A DNA stretch of 64,000 nucleotides from Pseudomonas putida. Lineage in GTDB: Bacteria; Pseudomonadota; Gammaproteobacteria; Pseudomonadales; Pseudomonadaceae. The notes beneath the pieces were generated by a model, which ran no database searches, was not told the DNA's origin, and worked only from the letters and a program-made list of their open reading frames with translations. Positions 35,517 to 45,517 of this stretch are shown in pieces. How positions within the stretch are numbered: the stretch's first letter is position 1; each line of letters opens with the position of its first letter. The position numbers and the translations under genes are program-made. The DNA lies in assembly GCF_022627325.1 (NCBI RefSeq), contig NZ_JAETZZ010000001.1, positions 186,001-250,000 of the forward strand. Direction: 5' to 3'.

Positions 35517-36403
35517 GACCAGAGCAGGCGCCACAGGCCACGCAAAGTCTTTCTGTTCCAGTACTTGAGCGGGATATCAGCCAGGATTTCCCGCGTCAGT
35601 TGCTTGTCGCGGTTGGCGTACTTGAGCACCATGGAGTTGCGGAACTTCATGCACACCTGCTCGTACTGCGGGTGGTCTTTGAAGTGTGCGTATGTCTTGA
35701 GCACGTTATCGACCATGAAGCGGCCGTTCTTGAAGGTGTTGGTCGGGTGGTCGCGGTACTGCGCCAGCACCTCGCCCAGCACGTCGATGTAATAACCGGC
35801 CCGCGCGATCGACAGTTCGATGTATACGTCTTCCAGGCGGATATCGGCACTGAAGCCGCCGACCTTCTCCAGGGCTTCGCGGCGCAGCATCAAAGTGGCA
35901 GCCATGGGGCCTGGCTTGCGGTCCAGCCACAGGTCGTCAAAGTCCAGGCGGCGGAAGGGCAGGTTGCGTTTGCGCTGTTCGCGCGCGCCCATCACCTGGC
36001 CGTTATGGTCGATGGTTTCGATGTTGGCCGAGCAGATGCCCACTTCAGGCTTGCCATGCATGTACTCCACCTGGGTGGCGATACGGTGCGGCAGCATGAT
36101 GTCGTCGGAGCCGAAAGGCACGATCAGGTCGCCCTTGGCGCGCGCAATGGCGTCGTTGAGGGTTCGCGCCAGGCCTTGGTTGGCCTGGAAGCGCAGGTCG
36201 AAGCCGTGTTGCGCCTGCAGCCGCTTGAGTACCTCAGGGCTGTCGTCCTTGGAGCCATCATCCACCACTAGAAGCTCGATGTTCTTGTACGTCTGGTTGA
36301 CGACGCTGTTGATGCTGGCTTCGATGTAACGCGCGTGGTTATAGGACGCGATGATCACTGTCACCAACGGTGTGTCAGTAACGTCGTGATTCTGAGAAAC
36401 CAT
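35513..36403 (-). CDS. GT2 family glycosyltransferase (LPS-associated)
   Basis: This 296-residue GT-A enzyme has the typical N-terminus VTVIIASYNHARYIEAS, VVDDGSKDDS and the D-x-D region PFGSDDIMLP, then RRLDFDDLWLDRKPGPMAATLMLRRE and IRLEDVYIELSIARAGY. It should use an NDP-sugar to extend LPS core or another glycan. A basic C-terminus (YWNRKTLRGLWRLLW) may bind the membrane. It is convergent with the ligase-like gene with a 4-nt tail overlap. The 498-bp region upstream holds its promoter. Donor sugar unknown. Confidence 0.88.
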   Translation of the reverse strand: MVSQNHDVTDTPLVTVIIASYNHARYIEASINSVVNQTYKNIELLVVDDGSKDDSPEVLKRLQAQHGFDLRFQANQGLARTLNDAIARAKGDLIVPFGSDDIMLPHRIATQVEYMHGKPEVGICSANIETIDHNGQVMGAREQRKRNLPFRRLDFDDLWLDRKPGPMAATLMLRREALEKVGGFSADIRLEDVYIELSIARAGYYIDVLGEVLAQYRDHPTNTFKNGRFMVDNVLKTYAHFKDHPQYEQVCMKFRNSMVLKYANRDKQLTREILADIPLKYWNRKTLRGLWRLLWS

Positions 36404-36734
36404 TGCAAACCCCTAGCTTTGATCCATGTCGTGTGACGCTTCTATGCAGACTAGCTGCTCGTTTTCCAAAATGGTGCCAATTCAGCATCTTATGTAGGTC
36501 TTCGTCATTCTAAAGCATGGGGAATGCTAGGGATACGTCAGCCATGCTTGAGCGGGGCGCGATGGAGACGGTGAGGCATCTATCCACTCGTTGATTGAGA
36601 AATTTCCTACGTATCAGGACTGGTGATGCTTAGTCTGGAGAAATACCCTACATGTTCTGTCGACACGCGTCTGATTGTTCCTGGAAACACTGCCCTTTAG
36701 GCTTCTTGGGTCGCCGATTTTCAGCGATGCGGGC
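36404..36734. other. Intergenic region without a gene
   Basis: About 330 bp between the divergent GT2 gene and the leader of the small gene pair. It is AT-richer than the coding sequence and must hold the minus-strand promoter of the GT2 gene and probably the plus-strand promoter of 36902-37461. I could not identify convincing -35/-10 pairs. Confidence 0.5.
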
Positions 36735-36896
36735 GTGGAAACCCGGACAATCTTCAAGTGCCTGTCGTAATGACAGCTGTATACGGGAGGCCGTCAGGCC
36801 TGCCGGGGTTCCTTGAAGACTCGGTTTTCCACCCCGTGTACAGTTGTCGCCCTTCGTGTGGAAACGGCGGTGGCAACTCCTTTAATCTTCAAGGAA
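36735..36896 (+). promoter_or_regulatory. Structured leader with three mutually pairable arms and sequestered ribosome-binding site
   Basis: Arm 1 has gtggaaacc (36735-36743) and tcttcaag (36751-36758). Arm 2 has ttccttgaaga (36809-36819) and ggttttccac (36823-36832). Arm 3 has gtggaaac (36858-36865) and tcttcaaggaa (36886-36896). Arm 2 can pair with either arm 1 or arm 3; with arm 3 the outer stem is a perfect 11 bp and covers aagga, the Shine-Dalgarno of the ATG at 36902. This is the logic of a translational switch. Whether the whole stretch is transcribed is not shown. Confidence 0.5.
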
Positions 36897-36901
36897 TTGC
36901 T

Positions 36902-37183
36902 ATGAAAAAAATCGTCCCCGATCCACCCCACCATTTCGACCTTCCCTCCGACAAGACCCTCTCCAGCGCCATCAGCGAGCGCATCGTGCCGATCGATCAC
37001 GTAGTCATGAACGTCACCCACTATTTGGTGCTTGCCTACAACCACTGCCACATGGCCCTTTACACGGTAGAAGACGAAGCCACCCGGGAGTTGATGGTAA
37101 ACGGCCTGCGGGCCATGCAGATTGCCTGGGGTCAGTCGGATGCGCTGTCGCTGGCCTTGGAACGTACCAGCAGCCTGCATTAA
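36902..37183 (+). CDS. Small Pseudomonas protein, DUF6124-like
   Basis: This 93-residue protein (start MKKIVPDPPHHFDL) resembles a family of short, mostly helical Pseudomonas proteins of unknown role that I associate with DUF6124; the assignment is by general appearance. It has no signal peptide or membrane helix. The ribosome-binding site aagga lies 8-9 nt before ATG 36902 and is inside a potential 11-bp stem (see leader). The DUF3077 gene follows after 14 bp, so both are probably cotranscribed. Function unknown. Confidence 0.7.
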   Translation: MKKIVPDPPHHFDLPSDKTLSSAISERIVPIDHVVMNVTHYLVLAYNHCHMALYTVEDEATRELMVNGLRAMQIAWGQSDALSLALERTSSLH

Positions 37184-37197
37184 GAGGGAGTAGAGCA

Positions 37198-37461
37198 ATG
37201 ACTAAGGACTTAAGCCATGTCACAGCAGGTGTGACCACGTTCTTCCAGGGTGAACACCAGACTCATCCCTTGTTCCGGATCGAGCCGGGAATACCTTGCC
37301 AGGATGCCCGCGAGCAGGCCTCGGAGCTGATGGGGTATGTGCGGGAGCTGACCATCATCGGGCTGATGGATGAAAAGCCGATGATGATCTGGGCTTCGCA
37401 TTACCTGAGCGCCATGGCCAAGGCGCTGATGGATGATGCCGAGTTGGGGATGAAAGGCTGA
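37198..37461 (+). CDS. DUF3077 family small protein
   Basis: This 87-residue protein has the DUF3077 pattern PLFRIEPGIPCQDAREQASELMGYVREL followed by an acidic, helical C-terminus ending ALMDDAELG, here described in parts: PLFRIEPGIP near residue 24 and QASELMGYVREL near 40. The family is common in Pseudomonas, often in several copies per genome; no function is known to me. It lies 14 bp after the preceding small gene in a likely two-gene operon. A strong terminator follows at 37537, shared with the convergent kdsA-like gene. Confidence 0.72.
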   Translation: MTKDLSHVTAGVTTFFQGEHQTHPLFRIEPGIPCQDAREQASELMGYVRELTIIGLMDEKPMMIWASHYLSAMAKALMDDAELGMKG

Positions 37462-37536
37462 GGCTGCCTGGCACAGATCTTCGGGCACTCGATTGCCGTC
37501 ACGCCGCAATACCCACACCAAGCCCAAAAACAAAAA

Positions 37537-37562
37537 GGGCCGGTACGCGCGCGTACCGGCCC
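37537..37562. terminator. Bidirectional terminator between DUF3077 gene and kdsA
   Basis: A perfect 26-bp palindrome with arms gggccggtacgcg/cgcgtaccggccc is flanked by aaaaacaaaaa on the left and ttt on the right. On the minus strand it ends in tttttgttttt, a strong intrinsic terminator for kdsA; on the plus strand the T run is short. Confidence 0.88.
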
Positions 37563-37584
37563 TTTCACATCACGCAAAAGCGAC

Positions 37585-38430
<846 letters not shown>

Positions 38431-38463
38431 CTACTCTATGAAGTCTGGGGTAGCCATGGCGCT

Positions 38464-39306
38464 CTACCAACGACTTTCGACTACACCGCTGGTGAAGATT
38501 TCGCGGCGCTCCAGGCGCCCGATTTCCTCATGCTTGGCAAGCGCGTACACCCGGTTGAAGGCTGCGCGTTGCACATCAGGGAAGTACACGGCCAGTGCGC
38601 ATTCTACCGCAGCATCATAGTCCGCTTCGGTTATATAGCGGTAAATTTCTCGGTAGTAGAAAAAGCCGAACTGAAAGCCCAAGGTTTCGCTCATGTAAGC
38701 CGTGGGCCCGGAGAAGCTGTTCTCCAGGTCGATGGCCTGCGCTTTGCCTTCATCCGGAGGAAGCATGACATTGGCCGCCCACAGGTCCATGTGCGTGACA
38801 CCCTGGCAGTGCAGGGCATGCAGCAGTTCGAAGGCTGCCTCGATCACCTGCTGGACTGCCTCGGGCCTTTGGCGCACTTTTGCTAGGCCATCTTGGTGCC
38901 CGCTCAGTAATTCTGTGATGAGGAAAAAGTCTTGCATCACGCCGAAGCGGGAGCGGCTGTAGCCATACCCGACCAGCTTTGGCACCCGCGCACCGCGCCG
39001 AGCCGCTTCGCGGGTGTTGATCAGTTCTTCGAGGGACCAGTCATACATGCCGTTGCGCTTGGGCCGGCCACGCTGCATGCGCAGCTTTTTTTTCAGCGAA
39101 TCGAGCTTTTCACGTTTGGTGAACAGCATGCTTTTGGGGCATTCAAGAGGGGCGCTGACCCGCTTGGCACTGGCGCTTTGCTCGATCAGGCGTACGAAGG
39201 CTTGCCGGGTATGCGGGGCAATGGGGGCTTGGAGGTGCAGGGTGGTGTCGCGATGGCGCAGAGTGTGGGGGTATTCGTTTTGCCAAATCTGTGAATCGCC
39301 AACCAC
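38464..39306 (-). CDS. Lipopolysaccharide kinase-like protein (InaA/WaaP family)
   Basis: The 280-residue protein has a small kinase fold: FLITELLSG, the catalytic loop THMDLWAANVML (His-x-Asp and Asn) and the metal-binding AIDLENSF, as in WaaP/RfaP and InaA proteins. Known members phosphorylate heptose in LPS core or have related roles. A basic region KREKLDSLKKKLRMQRGRPK is split around residue 65-84 and may contact membranes. It precedes kdsA in the same direction by 36 bp. Substrate unproven. Confidence 0.82.
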   Translation of the reverse strand: MVGDSQIWQNEYPHTLRHRDTTLHLQAPIAPHTRQAFVRLIEQSASAKRVSAPLECPKSMLFTKREKLDSLKKKLRMQRGRPKRNGMYDWSLEELINTREAARRGARVPKLVGYGYSRSRFGVMQDFFLITELLSGHQDGLAKVRQRPEAVQQVIEAAFELLHALHCQGVTHMDLWAANVMLPPDEGKAQAIDLENSFSGPTAYMSETLGFQFGFFYYREIYRYITEADYDAAVECALAVYFPDVQRAAFNRVYALAKHEEIGRLERREIFTSGVVESRW

Positions 39307-39416
39307 ACCGTCATCCCTTGTAGTATCAAATAGCCATAAATTATGGATCCAATATTACAGGTTTTTCACATTTTTCGTACAGGTTCTTAACGATACTTAA
39401 CCTGAAACTGTGCTAA

Positions 39417-39436
39417 GGGGCCGCGTGAGCGGCCCC
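39417..39436. terminator. Terminator after the CurA-like oxidoreductase gene
   Basis: Arms ggggccgc and gcggcccc with loop gtga, seven bp after the stop at 39444 (minus strand). The following minus-strand sequence has only short T runs. Confidence 0.65.
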
Positions 39437-39443
39437 TTGTAGT

Positions 39444-40445
39444 TCAAACCTTCAACACCAGCTTGCCGAAGTTTTCGCCGCTGAACAGCTTGAGCAGGGT
39501 TTCTGGGAAGGTCTCCAGCCCCTCGACCACATCCTCCTTGCTCTTGACCTTGCCAGTGGCCAGCCAGCCGGCGATTTCCTGCGCAGCCTTGCCGTACTCC
39601 TTGGCATGGTCCATCACCACGAACCCCTCCATGCGCGCACGGTTCACCAGCAGCGCCAGGTAGTTGGCCGGGCCTTTGACGGCTTCTTTGTTGTTGTATT
39701 GGCTGATCGCGCCGCAGATCACGATGCGCGCCTTGAAGTTGATGCGGGTAAGCACAGCGTCGAGGATCTCGCCGCCGACGTTGTCGAAGTACACATCAAC
39801 GCCCTTGGGGCATTCGCGCTTCAGGCCGGCCAGTACGTCTTCGGCCTTGTAGTCGATGACGCCGTCGAACCCCAGTTCATCCTTGAGGTACTGGCATTTC
39901 TGCGCGCCGCCGGCAATGCCCACCACGCGGCAGCCTTTGATCTTGGCTATCTGGCCGACGATGCTGCCTACGGCGCCGGCGGCACCGGAGATGACCACGG
40001 TGTCACCGGCCTTTGGCTGGCCGACGTCGAGCAGGGCGAAGTAGGCGGTCATGCCGGTCATGCCCAGGGCTGAGAGGTAGCGGGGCAGGGGGGCAAGGTT
40101 GGGGTCGATCTTGTGCAGGCCCTGGGGCTCGCCGGTGAAGTAGTCCTGCACGCCGAGGGCGCCGCTGACATGGTCGCCGGGTTTGAAGTCGGGGTGGTTG
40201 GAGGCCACCACTTCGCCTACGCCCAGGGCGCGCATGACCTGGCCGAGTGCCACGGGCGGGATGTACGACTTGCCTTCATTCATCCAGCCGCGCATGGCCG
40301 GGTCCAGCGACAGGTACAGGTTGCGTACCTGGATTTGACCTTCGCCGGGTGCATCGGCAGGGACCGTCTCGAAGGTGAAATCGTCACGGCGCACGGCGCC
40401 AGTGGGGCGTTTGGCCAGCAGGAAACGGCGGTTGGTCTGGGTCAT
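39444..40445 (-). CDS. NADP-dependent oxidoreductase (CurA / alkenal reductase type MDR)
   Basis: Medium-chain dehydrogenase of 333 residues without zinc ligands. It has the family N-terminus LLAKRPTGAVRRDDF, LDPAMRGWMNEGKSY, the nucleotide motif GAAGAVGSIVGQIAKIKG and DVYFDNVGGEILDAVL. Homologues reduce the double bond of alpha,beta-unsaturated aldehydes and ketones (2-alkenal reductase, CurA, leukotriene B4 12-hydroxydehydrogenase), so detoxification of reactive carbonyls is likely. aagga lies 8 nt upstream of ATG 40445. Monocistronic, divergent from the SDR. Confidence 0.9.
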   Translation of the reverse strand: MTQTNRRFLLAKRPTGAVRRDDFTFETVPADAPGEGQIQVRNLYLSLDPAMRGWMNEGKSYIPPVALGQVMRALGVGEVVASNHPDFKPGDHVSGALGVQDYFTGEPQGLHKIDPNLAPLPRYLSALGMTGMTAYFALLDVGQPKAGDTVVISGAAGAVGSIVGQIAKIKGCRVVGIAGGAQKCQYLKDELGFDGVIDYKAEDVLAGLKRECPKGVDVYFDNVGGEILDAVLTRINFKARIVICGAISQYNNKEAVKGPANYLALLVNRARMEGFVVMDHAKEYGKAAQEIAGWLATGKVKSKEDVVEGLETFPETLLKLFSGENFGKLVLKV

Positions 40446-40620
40446 GGCGGGGGTCCTTGTGGGCAGGAAGCAGAAGGGTCAATTTAACGTGGTGATGCCA
40501 ACAGGTCTGCAAAATCACTGGTAAGCATGGTAGCTCAACCGCTGGCTTGATGATGCTGCCCAGTGAGGGAGAAGGCTGACTAGACTTCGACTGCAGAAGT
40601 GTGGGGCTGTTGCAGGGCCT

Positions 40621-40676
40621 TGTGGGGGCTGCGCTGGCGAGCGCTGCGCGCTCGATCGCCGGCAAGCGCGGCTCCT
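40621..40676. repeat. REP-like GC-rich inverted repeats upstream of the SDR gene
   Basis: The stretch has gagcgctgcgcgctc (imperfect dyad) and gatcgccggcaagcgcggctcctaca, a REP-like unit. It lies in the 281-bp divergent region 40446-40726, which shows no gene. Confidence 0.55.
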
Positions 40677-40726
40677 ACATCTACCTCACATCACATTGAA
40701 AATCGCACCCATTATTGGAGCACTCG

Positions 40727-41488
40727 ATGAGCATGACCTTTTCCGGCCAGGTAGCACTGGTCACTGGCGGTGCGGCGGGTATCGGCCGGGCGACGGCATT
40801 GGCGTTTGCAGGGGAGGGCCTCAAGGTGGTGGTGGCCGACCTCGACCCAGTCGGCGGTGAGGGCACCGTGGCGTTGATCAACGAGGCCGGTGGGCAGGCC
40901 ATGTTCGTGGCCTGTGACGTGACCCGTGATGCTGATGTGCGCCGGCTGCATGAGCAGGTCATCAAGGCCTACGGTCGGCTGGACTACGCCTACAACAATG
41001 CCGGTATCGAGATCGAGCAGGGGCGCCTGGCCGAGGGCAGCGAGGCAGAGTTCGATGCCATCATGGGCGTCAACGTCAAGGGGGTGTGGCTGTGCATGAA
41101 GTACCAGCTGCCGCTGTTGCTGGCCCAGGGTGGCGGGGCGATCGTCAACACCGCCTCGGTGGCAGGCTTGGGTGCGGCGCCTAAGATGAGCATCTATAGC
41201 GCGTCCAAGCATGCGGTGATCGGCCTGACCAAATCGGCGGCCATCGAATATGCCAAGAAGGGCATCCGGGTGAATGCGGTGTGCCCGGCGGTGATCGATA
41301 CCGACATGTTCCGCCGCGCCTACGAGGCGGACCCGCGCAAGGCCGAGTTCGCGGCCGCAATGCACCCGGTGGGGCGCATCGGCAAGGTCGAGGAAATCGC
41401 CAGTGCCGTGTTGTACCTGTGCAGTGATGGGGCGGCGTTCACGACCGGGCACAGCCTGACGGTGGATGGCGGGGCCACGGCTATTTGA
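40727..41488 (+). CDS. Short-chain dehydrogenase/reductase
   Basis: Classical SDR of 253 residues: cofactor motif TGGAAGIGRATA, NNAG (YNNAGIEIEQG), Ser in NTASVAG, catalytic YSASKHAVIG, and the C-terminal DGGATAI. An Asp after the second strand (VVADLDP) suggests NAD(H) preference. ATG 40727 has ggag 7 nt upstream; a second Met lies at 40733. No neighbour points to a substrate; family members oxidise or reduce many alcohols and ketones. Confidence 0.88.
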   Translation: MSMTFSGQVALVTGGAAGIGRATALAFAGEGLKVVVADLDPVGGEGTVALINEAGGQAMFVACDVTRDADVRRLHEQVIKAYGRLDYAYNNAGIEIEQGRLAEGSEAEFDAIMGVNVKGVWLCMKYQLPLLLAQGGGAIVNTASVAGLGAAPKMSIYSASKHAVIGLTKSAAIEYAKKGIRVNAVCPAVIDTDMFRRAYEADPRKAEFAAAMHPVGRIGKVEEIASAVLYLCSDGAAFTTGHSLTVDGGATAI

Positions 41489-41608
41489 AAAGGCAGCTGC
41501 GTCGACAGGGCGATGGTACTGAGTTTGATTCTCTGTGATAGGGTAGAGGCAAGAACTGGATCGTAGGTGATCGGTCTTACGATGACGTCACATCATCTAA
41601 GGACAGCA

Positions 41609-41890
41609 ATGAAACACGTAGTTTTGTTCTTGGCCATTCTCGCGATTGCAGGGTGCGTGGCAACTGCTAAGACCGAGGTTAGAAAAGGTCGTAAGGGCTT
41701 GCATATCAATTGCTCAGGCTTATCGTCATCGTGGGACAAGTGCTATAGCAAGGCGGCGCAGTCCTGTGGGGCGCGGGGTTACAAAGTTGTCGCTCGCTCG
41801 ACCAGTGACGACGAAGAGGAAGGTGATTTCCTGTTCGGCATCAACCCTGCGGGTTATACCAGCCGTAGCATGATTGTCATCTGCAAATGA
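41609..41890 (+). CDS. Small lipoprotein of unknown function
   Basis: This 93-residue protein starts at ATG 41609 with aaggac just upstream; the in-frame GTG at 41567 is less likely. The signal MKHVVLFLAILAIAGC ends in the lipobox I-A-G-C, so it should be lipid-anchored at the envelope (acyl Cys16, followed by Val, so probably outer membrane). The mature part has three more Cys and the segment KAAQSCGARGYKVVARS, which resembles small lipoproteins with conserved C-x(n)-C; function unknown. Confidence 0.75.
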   Translation: MKHVVLFLAILAIAGCVATAKTEVRKGRKGLHINCSGLSSSWDKCYSKAAQSCGARGYKVVARSTSDDEEEGDFLFGINPAGYTSRSMIVICK

Positions 41891-42180
41891 TGCCCTTTTA
41901 AGTCACTTTACGATGTCGTGCTCACCCCAGGCTGATCGTGCGGCAGTGCGTTCTGTCTACAAACATATTTGTCAGGGCGCAACTGGTCTGCGCATCGATG
42001 TCGCTCATGGGCAGGGTTCCCGCGCTGGGGCCTTGTTTTCGCATCTGTGGCGACCCTCAGCACGCTGATTGCGACACGCTCATAGCTATTTGACACTATT
42101 GGCCACTTCAGCCCTTGTGAGTCCAGCGCAATCATTGCCACGCTTGGCCTTTGGCTAATCTTCAGAGCAGGGGGCGGCAT

Positions 42181-44121
42181 ATGGAGACGAGCAGGCGGGG
42201 TTTTCTGGCCAACCTGGGTATGGCCCGCAAGCTGGGCCTGGGCTTTGCCTTGGTACTGCTGCTGACGTTGGCGGTGGCGGCTATCGGCATTGCCGCGCTG
42301 TACAGCGTCGGCCAGCATTTCGGCGGCCTGCGCCAGCTGGGCCAGTTCAATACCGACCTGCTCAAGTTGCGCCAGCATGAACAGGCCTTTGCCCTGCGCT
42401 CCGATATCAAGGAGGCAGAGGCTTTGCGCAGCGGCCTGCACAACCTCAGCGAACGTGCCCGCAGCCTGCCGGCTCTGGCGGCGGCCGAAGCGGACCTGGC
42501 GGCGTATGGCCAGGCTTTCGAAGCCTTTGTCGAAGCGGTGCAGGCCAAGGAGCTGGCGCTGGACACGGCCAGTTGGTCGGTCTCCAGCGTGGCCAACAAC
42601 CTTGATGTATTGCAGGCCGGCCTGGCCGATGATGGCACCTACACGCTCAAACAATCACAAGGCCAGCAAGGCGGCGAGTTCCTGGAGCAGGCCGCGCAGG
42701 TGGCCCAGGTGTCTCGCTTGATGCTGCAGGCCATGGACGAGGCGCGCGTGCGCCTGGACCAGAGCCGCAAGGGCGAGGAAGGTGCAGGCGCAGGGCGCAT
42801 CGCCCAGACCGTTGAAGCGGCAGGGCTGGTCGAGCAGCTCAAGGCGGCAGTTAGCGATGCGGGCTACCAGAGCGTGCTGGGCGAGGTGCAGGGGCATATC
42901 GCCGGCTTCTCGGACAAACTCAATGAATACACCGACCTGCTCGCTAAAGAGCAGGGTATCAAGGCGCAGCTGCAGGCGAGTGCCGAGCAGGCCACGCAGC
43001 GGGTCGACCGGGCTTATGCGGCGGACGAGCAAGCGATGCAGGGTGAGCTGACGCGCAATGCCTTGGCCATTGCCTTGGCTACCGGGCTGGCGCTGCTGGT
43101 GGGGGTGCTGGCGGGGTGGTTGATCACGCGCGCGGTGGTCGGCCCGCTCAAACGGGTGATTGGCCGGGCCCAGCGCATCGCTGCCGGGGAGTTGAGCCTG
43201 GACGCGGAAGCTGCGCGTAACGATGAAGTGGGCCAGTTGATGCAGGCGATGCAGCAGATGGCTGCCGGGCTGTCGGGCATCGTCAGCGGCTTGCAGCAAG
43301 GCATCGAGCAATTGGCTGGCAGTGCCCAGGCGCTGTCTGCGGTGACGGAGCAGACCAACCGCGAAGTGGGCAGCCAGAAGGAAGAGACCGAGCAAGTGGC
43401 TACCGCCATGCAGCAGATGACCGCCACCGTGCACGATGTGGCGCGCAATGCTGAAGAGGCAGCACTGGCGGCGCAGGCTGCTGACGAGAAGGTTGATTCG
43501 GGCCAGGTGGTGGTGCGCCAGAGCATGCAGCGTATCGAGCAACTGGCGGCGGCGGCGGAGGCGGCCAGCGCTGGTATCGACAGCCTCAGCGCCGAGATCC
43601 ACACCATTGGCGATGTGCTGGAAGTGATCAAGAGTGTCGCCGAGCAGACCAACCTGCTGGCGCTCAATGCCGCCATCGAAGCGGCGCGGGCGGGCGAGCA
43701 GGGGCGTGGTTTTGCTGTGGTGGCCGATGAGGTGCGGGCGCTGGCGCGGCGTACCCGGCAGTCCACCGAGGAGATCGAGCGGTTGGTTGCCAGCTTGCGC
43801 GGTAATGCCCAGCAGTCGGTGGCGCAGATCCGTGGCAGTACTGACCTGGTACGCCTGGCGGTGGCCGATGCGCTGCAAACCGAAAGCGCCTTGGGCAGTA
43901 TTGCGGCGGCGGTGTCGTTGATTCAGCAGATGAACCAGCAGATTGCTGCGGCGGCAGAGCAGCAGAGCTCGGTGGCTGAGGAGATCAGTCGCAGCGTTAC
44001 CCAGATCCGTGGGAGTGCCGATCAGGCGGCGTTGGCCATGCAGGGCAATGCCCGGTCAAGTATCGAGTTGGCGCAGTTGGGCAGTGACTTGAAGGGGATG
44101 GTAGGGCATTTCCGTTTGTGA
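42181..44121 (+). CDS. Methyl-accepting chemotaxis protein
   Basis: The 646-residue receptor has a membrane helix at about residues 17-40, a long helical periplasmic sensor (about 41-290, HBM-like in its helical pattern), a second membrane helix [20 protein letters not shown] near 292-312, HAMP, and the cytoplasmic signalling tip [20 protein letters not shown] followed by [13 protein letters not shown]. It lacks a C-terminal CheR pentapeptide. ATG 42181 follows gggggcgg; the frame is open to 42151. The ligand is not known. The 290 bp before it hold no gene. Confidence 0.95.
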   Translation: METSRRGFLANLGMARKLGLGFALVLLLTLAVAAIGIAALYSVGQHFGGLRQLGQFNTDLLKLRQHEQAFALRSDIKEAEALRSGLHNLSERARSLPALAAAEADLAAYGQAFEAFVEAVQAKELALDTASWSVSSVANNLDVLQAGLADDGTYTLKQSQGQQGGEFLEQAAQVAQVSRLMLQAMDEARVRLDQSRKGEEGAGAGRIAQTVEAAGLVEQLKAAVSDAGYQSVLGEVQGHIAGFSDKLNEYTDLLAKEQGIKAQLQASAEQATQRVDRAYAADEQAMQGELTRNALAIALATGLALLVGVLAGWLITRAVVGPLKRVIGRAQRIAAGELSLDAEAARNDEVGQLMQAMQQMAAGLSGIVSGLQQGIEQLAGSAQALSAVTEQTNREVGSQKEETEQVATAMQQMTATVHDVARNAEEAALAAQAADEKVDSGQVVVRQSMQRIEQLAAAAEAASAGIDSLSAEIHTIGDVLEVIKSVAEQTNLLALNAAIEAARAGEQGRGFAVVADEVRALARRTRQSTEEIERLVASLRGNAQQSVAQIRGSTDLVRLAVADALQTESALGSIAAAVSLIQQMNQQIAAAAEQQSSVAEEISRSVTQIRGSADQAALAMQGNARSSIELAQLGSDLKGMVGHFRL

Positions 44122-44126
44122 TCGTC

Positions 44127-44170
44127 TGTGCCAGCCCTATCGCCAGCAAGCCGGCGATGGGGCTGGCACA
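44127..44170. terminator. Long hairpin of REP type between MCP and BenE genes
   Basis: An 18-bp stem (tgtgccagccctatcgcc against ggcgatggggctggcaca, one mismatch) with loop agcaagcc fills the 60-bp gap between two convergent genes. It contains a REP core and probably acts as a bidirectional transcription barrier. Confidence 0.7.
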
Positions 44171-44181
44171 GCCCCCTTCGA

Positions 44182-45372
44182 TCACCCCCTGCGCGGGCTG
44201 AGAATCAGCAGGGTCAGCACCCCCGCCACAATCCCCCAGAATGCCGAGCCAATCGAAAACAGGGTCAGCCCCGAAGCCGTGACCATGAAGGTGATCAGCG
44301 CGGCCTCTCGCTCGCGCGCCTCACCCATCGCCACCGTCAGGCCGTTCATGATCGAGCCGAACAGCGCCAATGCCGCAATGGACAGCACCAGCTCCTTCGG
44401 CAATGCAGCGAACAACGCCGCCAAAGTGGCGCCGAACACCCCGGCAATGCCATAGAAAATCCCGCACCACACTGCTGCTGTATAGCGCTTGGCAGGGTCT
44501 TCATGAGCATGCGGCCCAGTGCAGATCGCCGCGCTGATGGCCGCCAGGTTGACCCCGTGCGAGCCGAACGGCGCCAGCAGCAGTGAGGCAAAGCCCGTGG
44601 CTGAGATCAATGGCGAAGCCGGCACCTGATAACCATCGGCACGCAACACGGCAACGCCCGGCATGTTTTGCGAGGTCATGGCCACCACGAACAGTGGGAT
44701 GCCGATGCTGATGGTCGCGGCCAGCGAGAAGCTGGGCGTGGTCCACACCGGGGTGGCCACTTCCAGCTGGAAGCCGCTGAAGTCCAGCAAGCCCAGTGCG
44801 CCGGACAGCGCCGTGCCCACCAGTAACGCTGCCAGCACGCAGTAGCGGGGCGACAGGCGTTTGACCAGCAGGTAACTGAAGAACATGCCCAGCACCAGCA
44901 GCGTGCGGTGCTGGGCCGCGACGAAGATTTCACTGCCGATCTTGAACAGGATGCCGGCCAGCAAGGCCGAGGCCAGTGATGCCGGGATACGTTTGACCAG
45001 GCGTTCGAAGCTGCCAGTCAGGCCGCAGATGAGCACCAGCACGGCACAGGTGATGTAGGCACCGATGGCCTCGCCGTAGCTGACCCCGCCCAGGCTGGTG
45101 ATCAACAGCGCAGCGCCGGGCGTCGACCAGGCTACGGTGATCGGGGTGCGGTAGCGCAGTGACAGGCCGATGCTGCAGACCGCCATGCCGATGGACAGGG
45201 CCCAGATCCACGACGAGATCTGCGCCGTCGAAAGGCCCGCGGCCTGGCCAGCCTGGAACATCAGCACCAGCGAGCTGGTGTAGCCGGTGAGCATGGCGAT
45301 GAAGCCGGCGACGACGGCCGACGGTGAGCTGTCTGCCAGGGGCCGCAGGCGTGCGGAGGTGGCATCGGTCAT
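44182..45372 (-). CDS. benE: Benzoate/H+ symporter, BenE family
   Basis: This 396-residue protein has about twelve membrane segments and the family features TPGAALLITSLGGVSYGEA, LPLFV-like central helices, and PFGSHGVNLAAISAAICTG followed by KRYTAAVWCG, split here. BenE proteins import benzoate with protons, but many Pseudomonas homologues lie outside ben operons and their substrates are unknown; no aromatic-degradation gene is nearby. It starts at ATG 45372 with aagga about 9 nt upstream. Confidence 0.88.
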   Translation of the reverse strand: MTDATSARLRPLADSSPSAVVAGFIAMLTGYTSSLVLMFQAGQAAGLSTAQISSWIWALSIGMAVCSIGLSLRYRTPITVAWSTPGAALLITSLGGVSYGEAIGAYITCAVLVLICGLTGSFERLVKRIPASLASALLAGILFKIGSEIFVAAQHRTLLVLGMFFSYLLVKRLSPRYCVLAALLVGTALSGALGLLDFSGFQLEVATPVWTTPSFSLAATISIGIPLFVVAMTSQNMPGVAVLRADGYQVPASPLISATGFASLLLAPFGSHGVNLAAISAAICTGPHAHEDPAKRYTAAVWCGIFYGIAGVFGATLAALFAALPKELVLSIAALALFGSIMNGLTVAMGEAREREAALITFMVTASGLTLFSIGSAFWGIVAGVLTLLILSPRRG

Positions 45373-45517
45373 GGGGTGAGTCCTTGTCCATGTGTAAGCA
45401 GTTTTTGCAGACTAACGCGCGCTGGATTGATCCTTGCGATACAGCGGGCATTGCTTTTAGCCGTACAGTCGCCAACTATTGGGCACGATTGCGCAACTGC
45501 ATGGGAGGGAAGGGGCG

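Noticed and set aside
41874..42068. 64-residue frame before the chemoreceptor gene
   Set aside because: Overlaps the lipoprotein stop, lacks a ribosome-binding site and has no hydrophobic or domain pattern.
42655..43878. 407-residue frame antisense to the chemoreceptor
   Set aside because: Leu/His/Arg/Gln-rich composition is typical of the complementary frame of an MCP gene; no domain.
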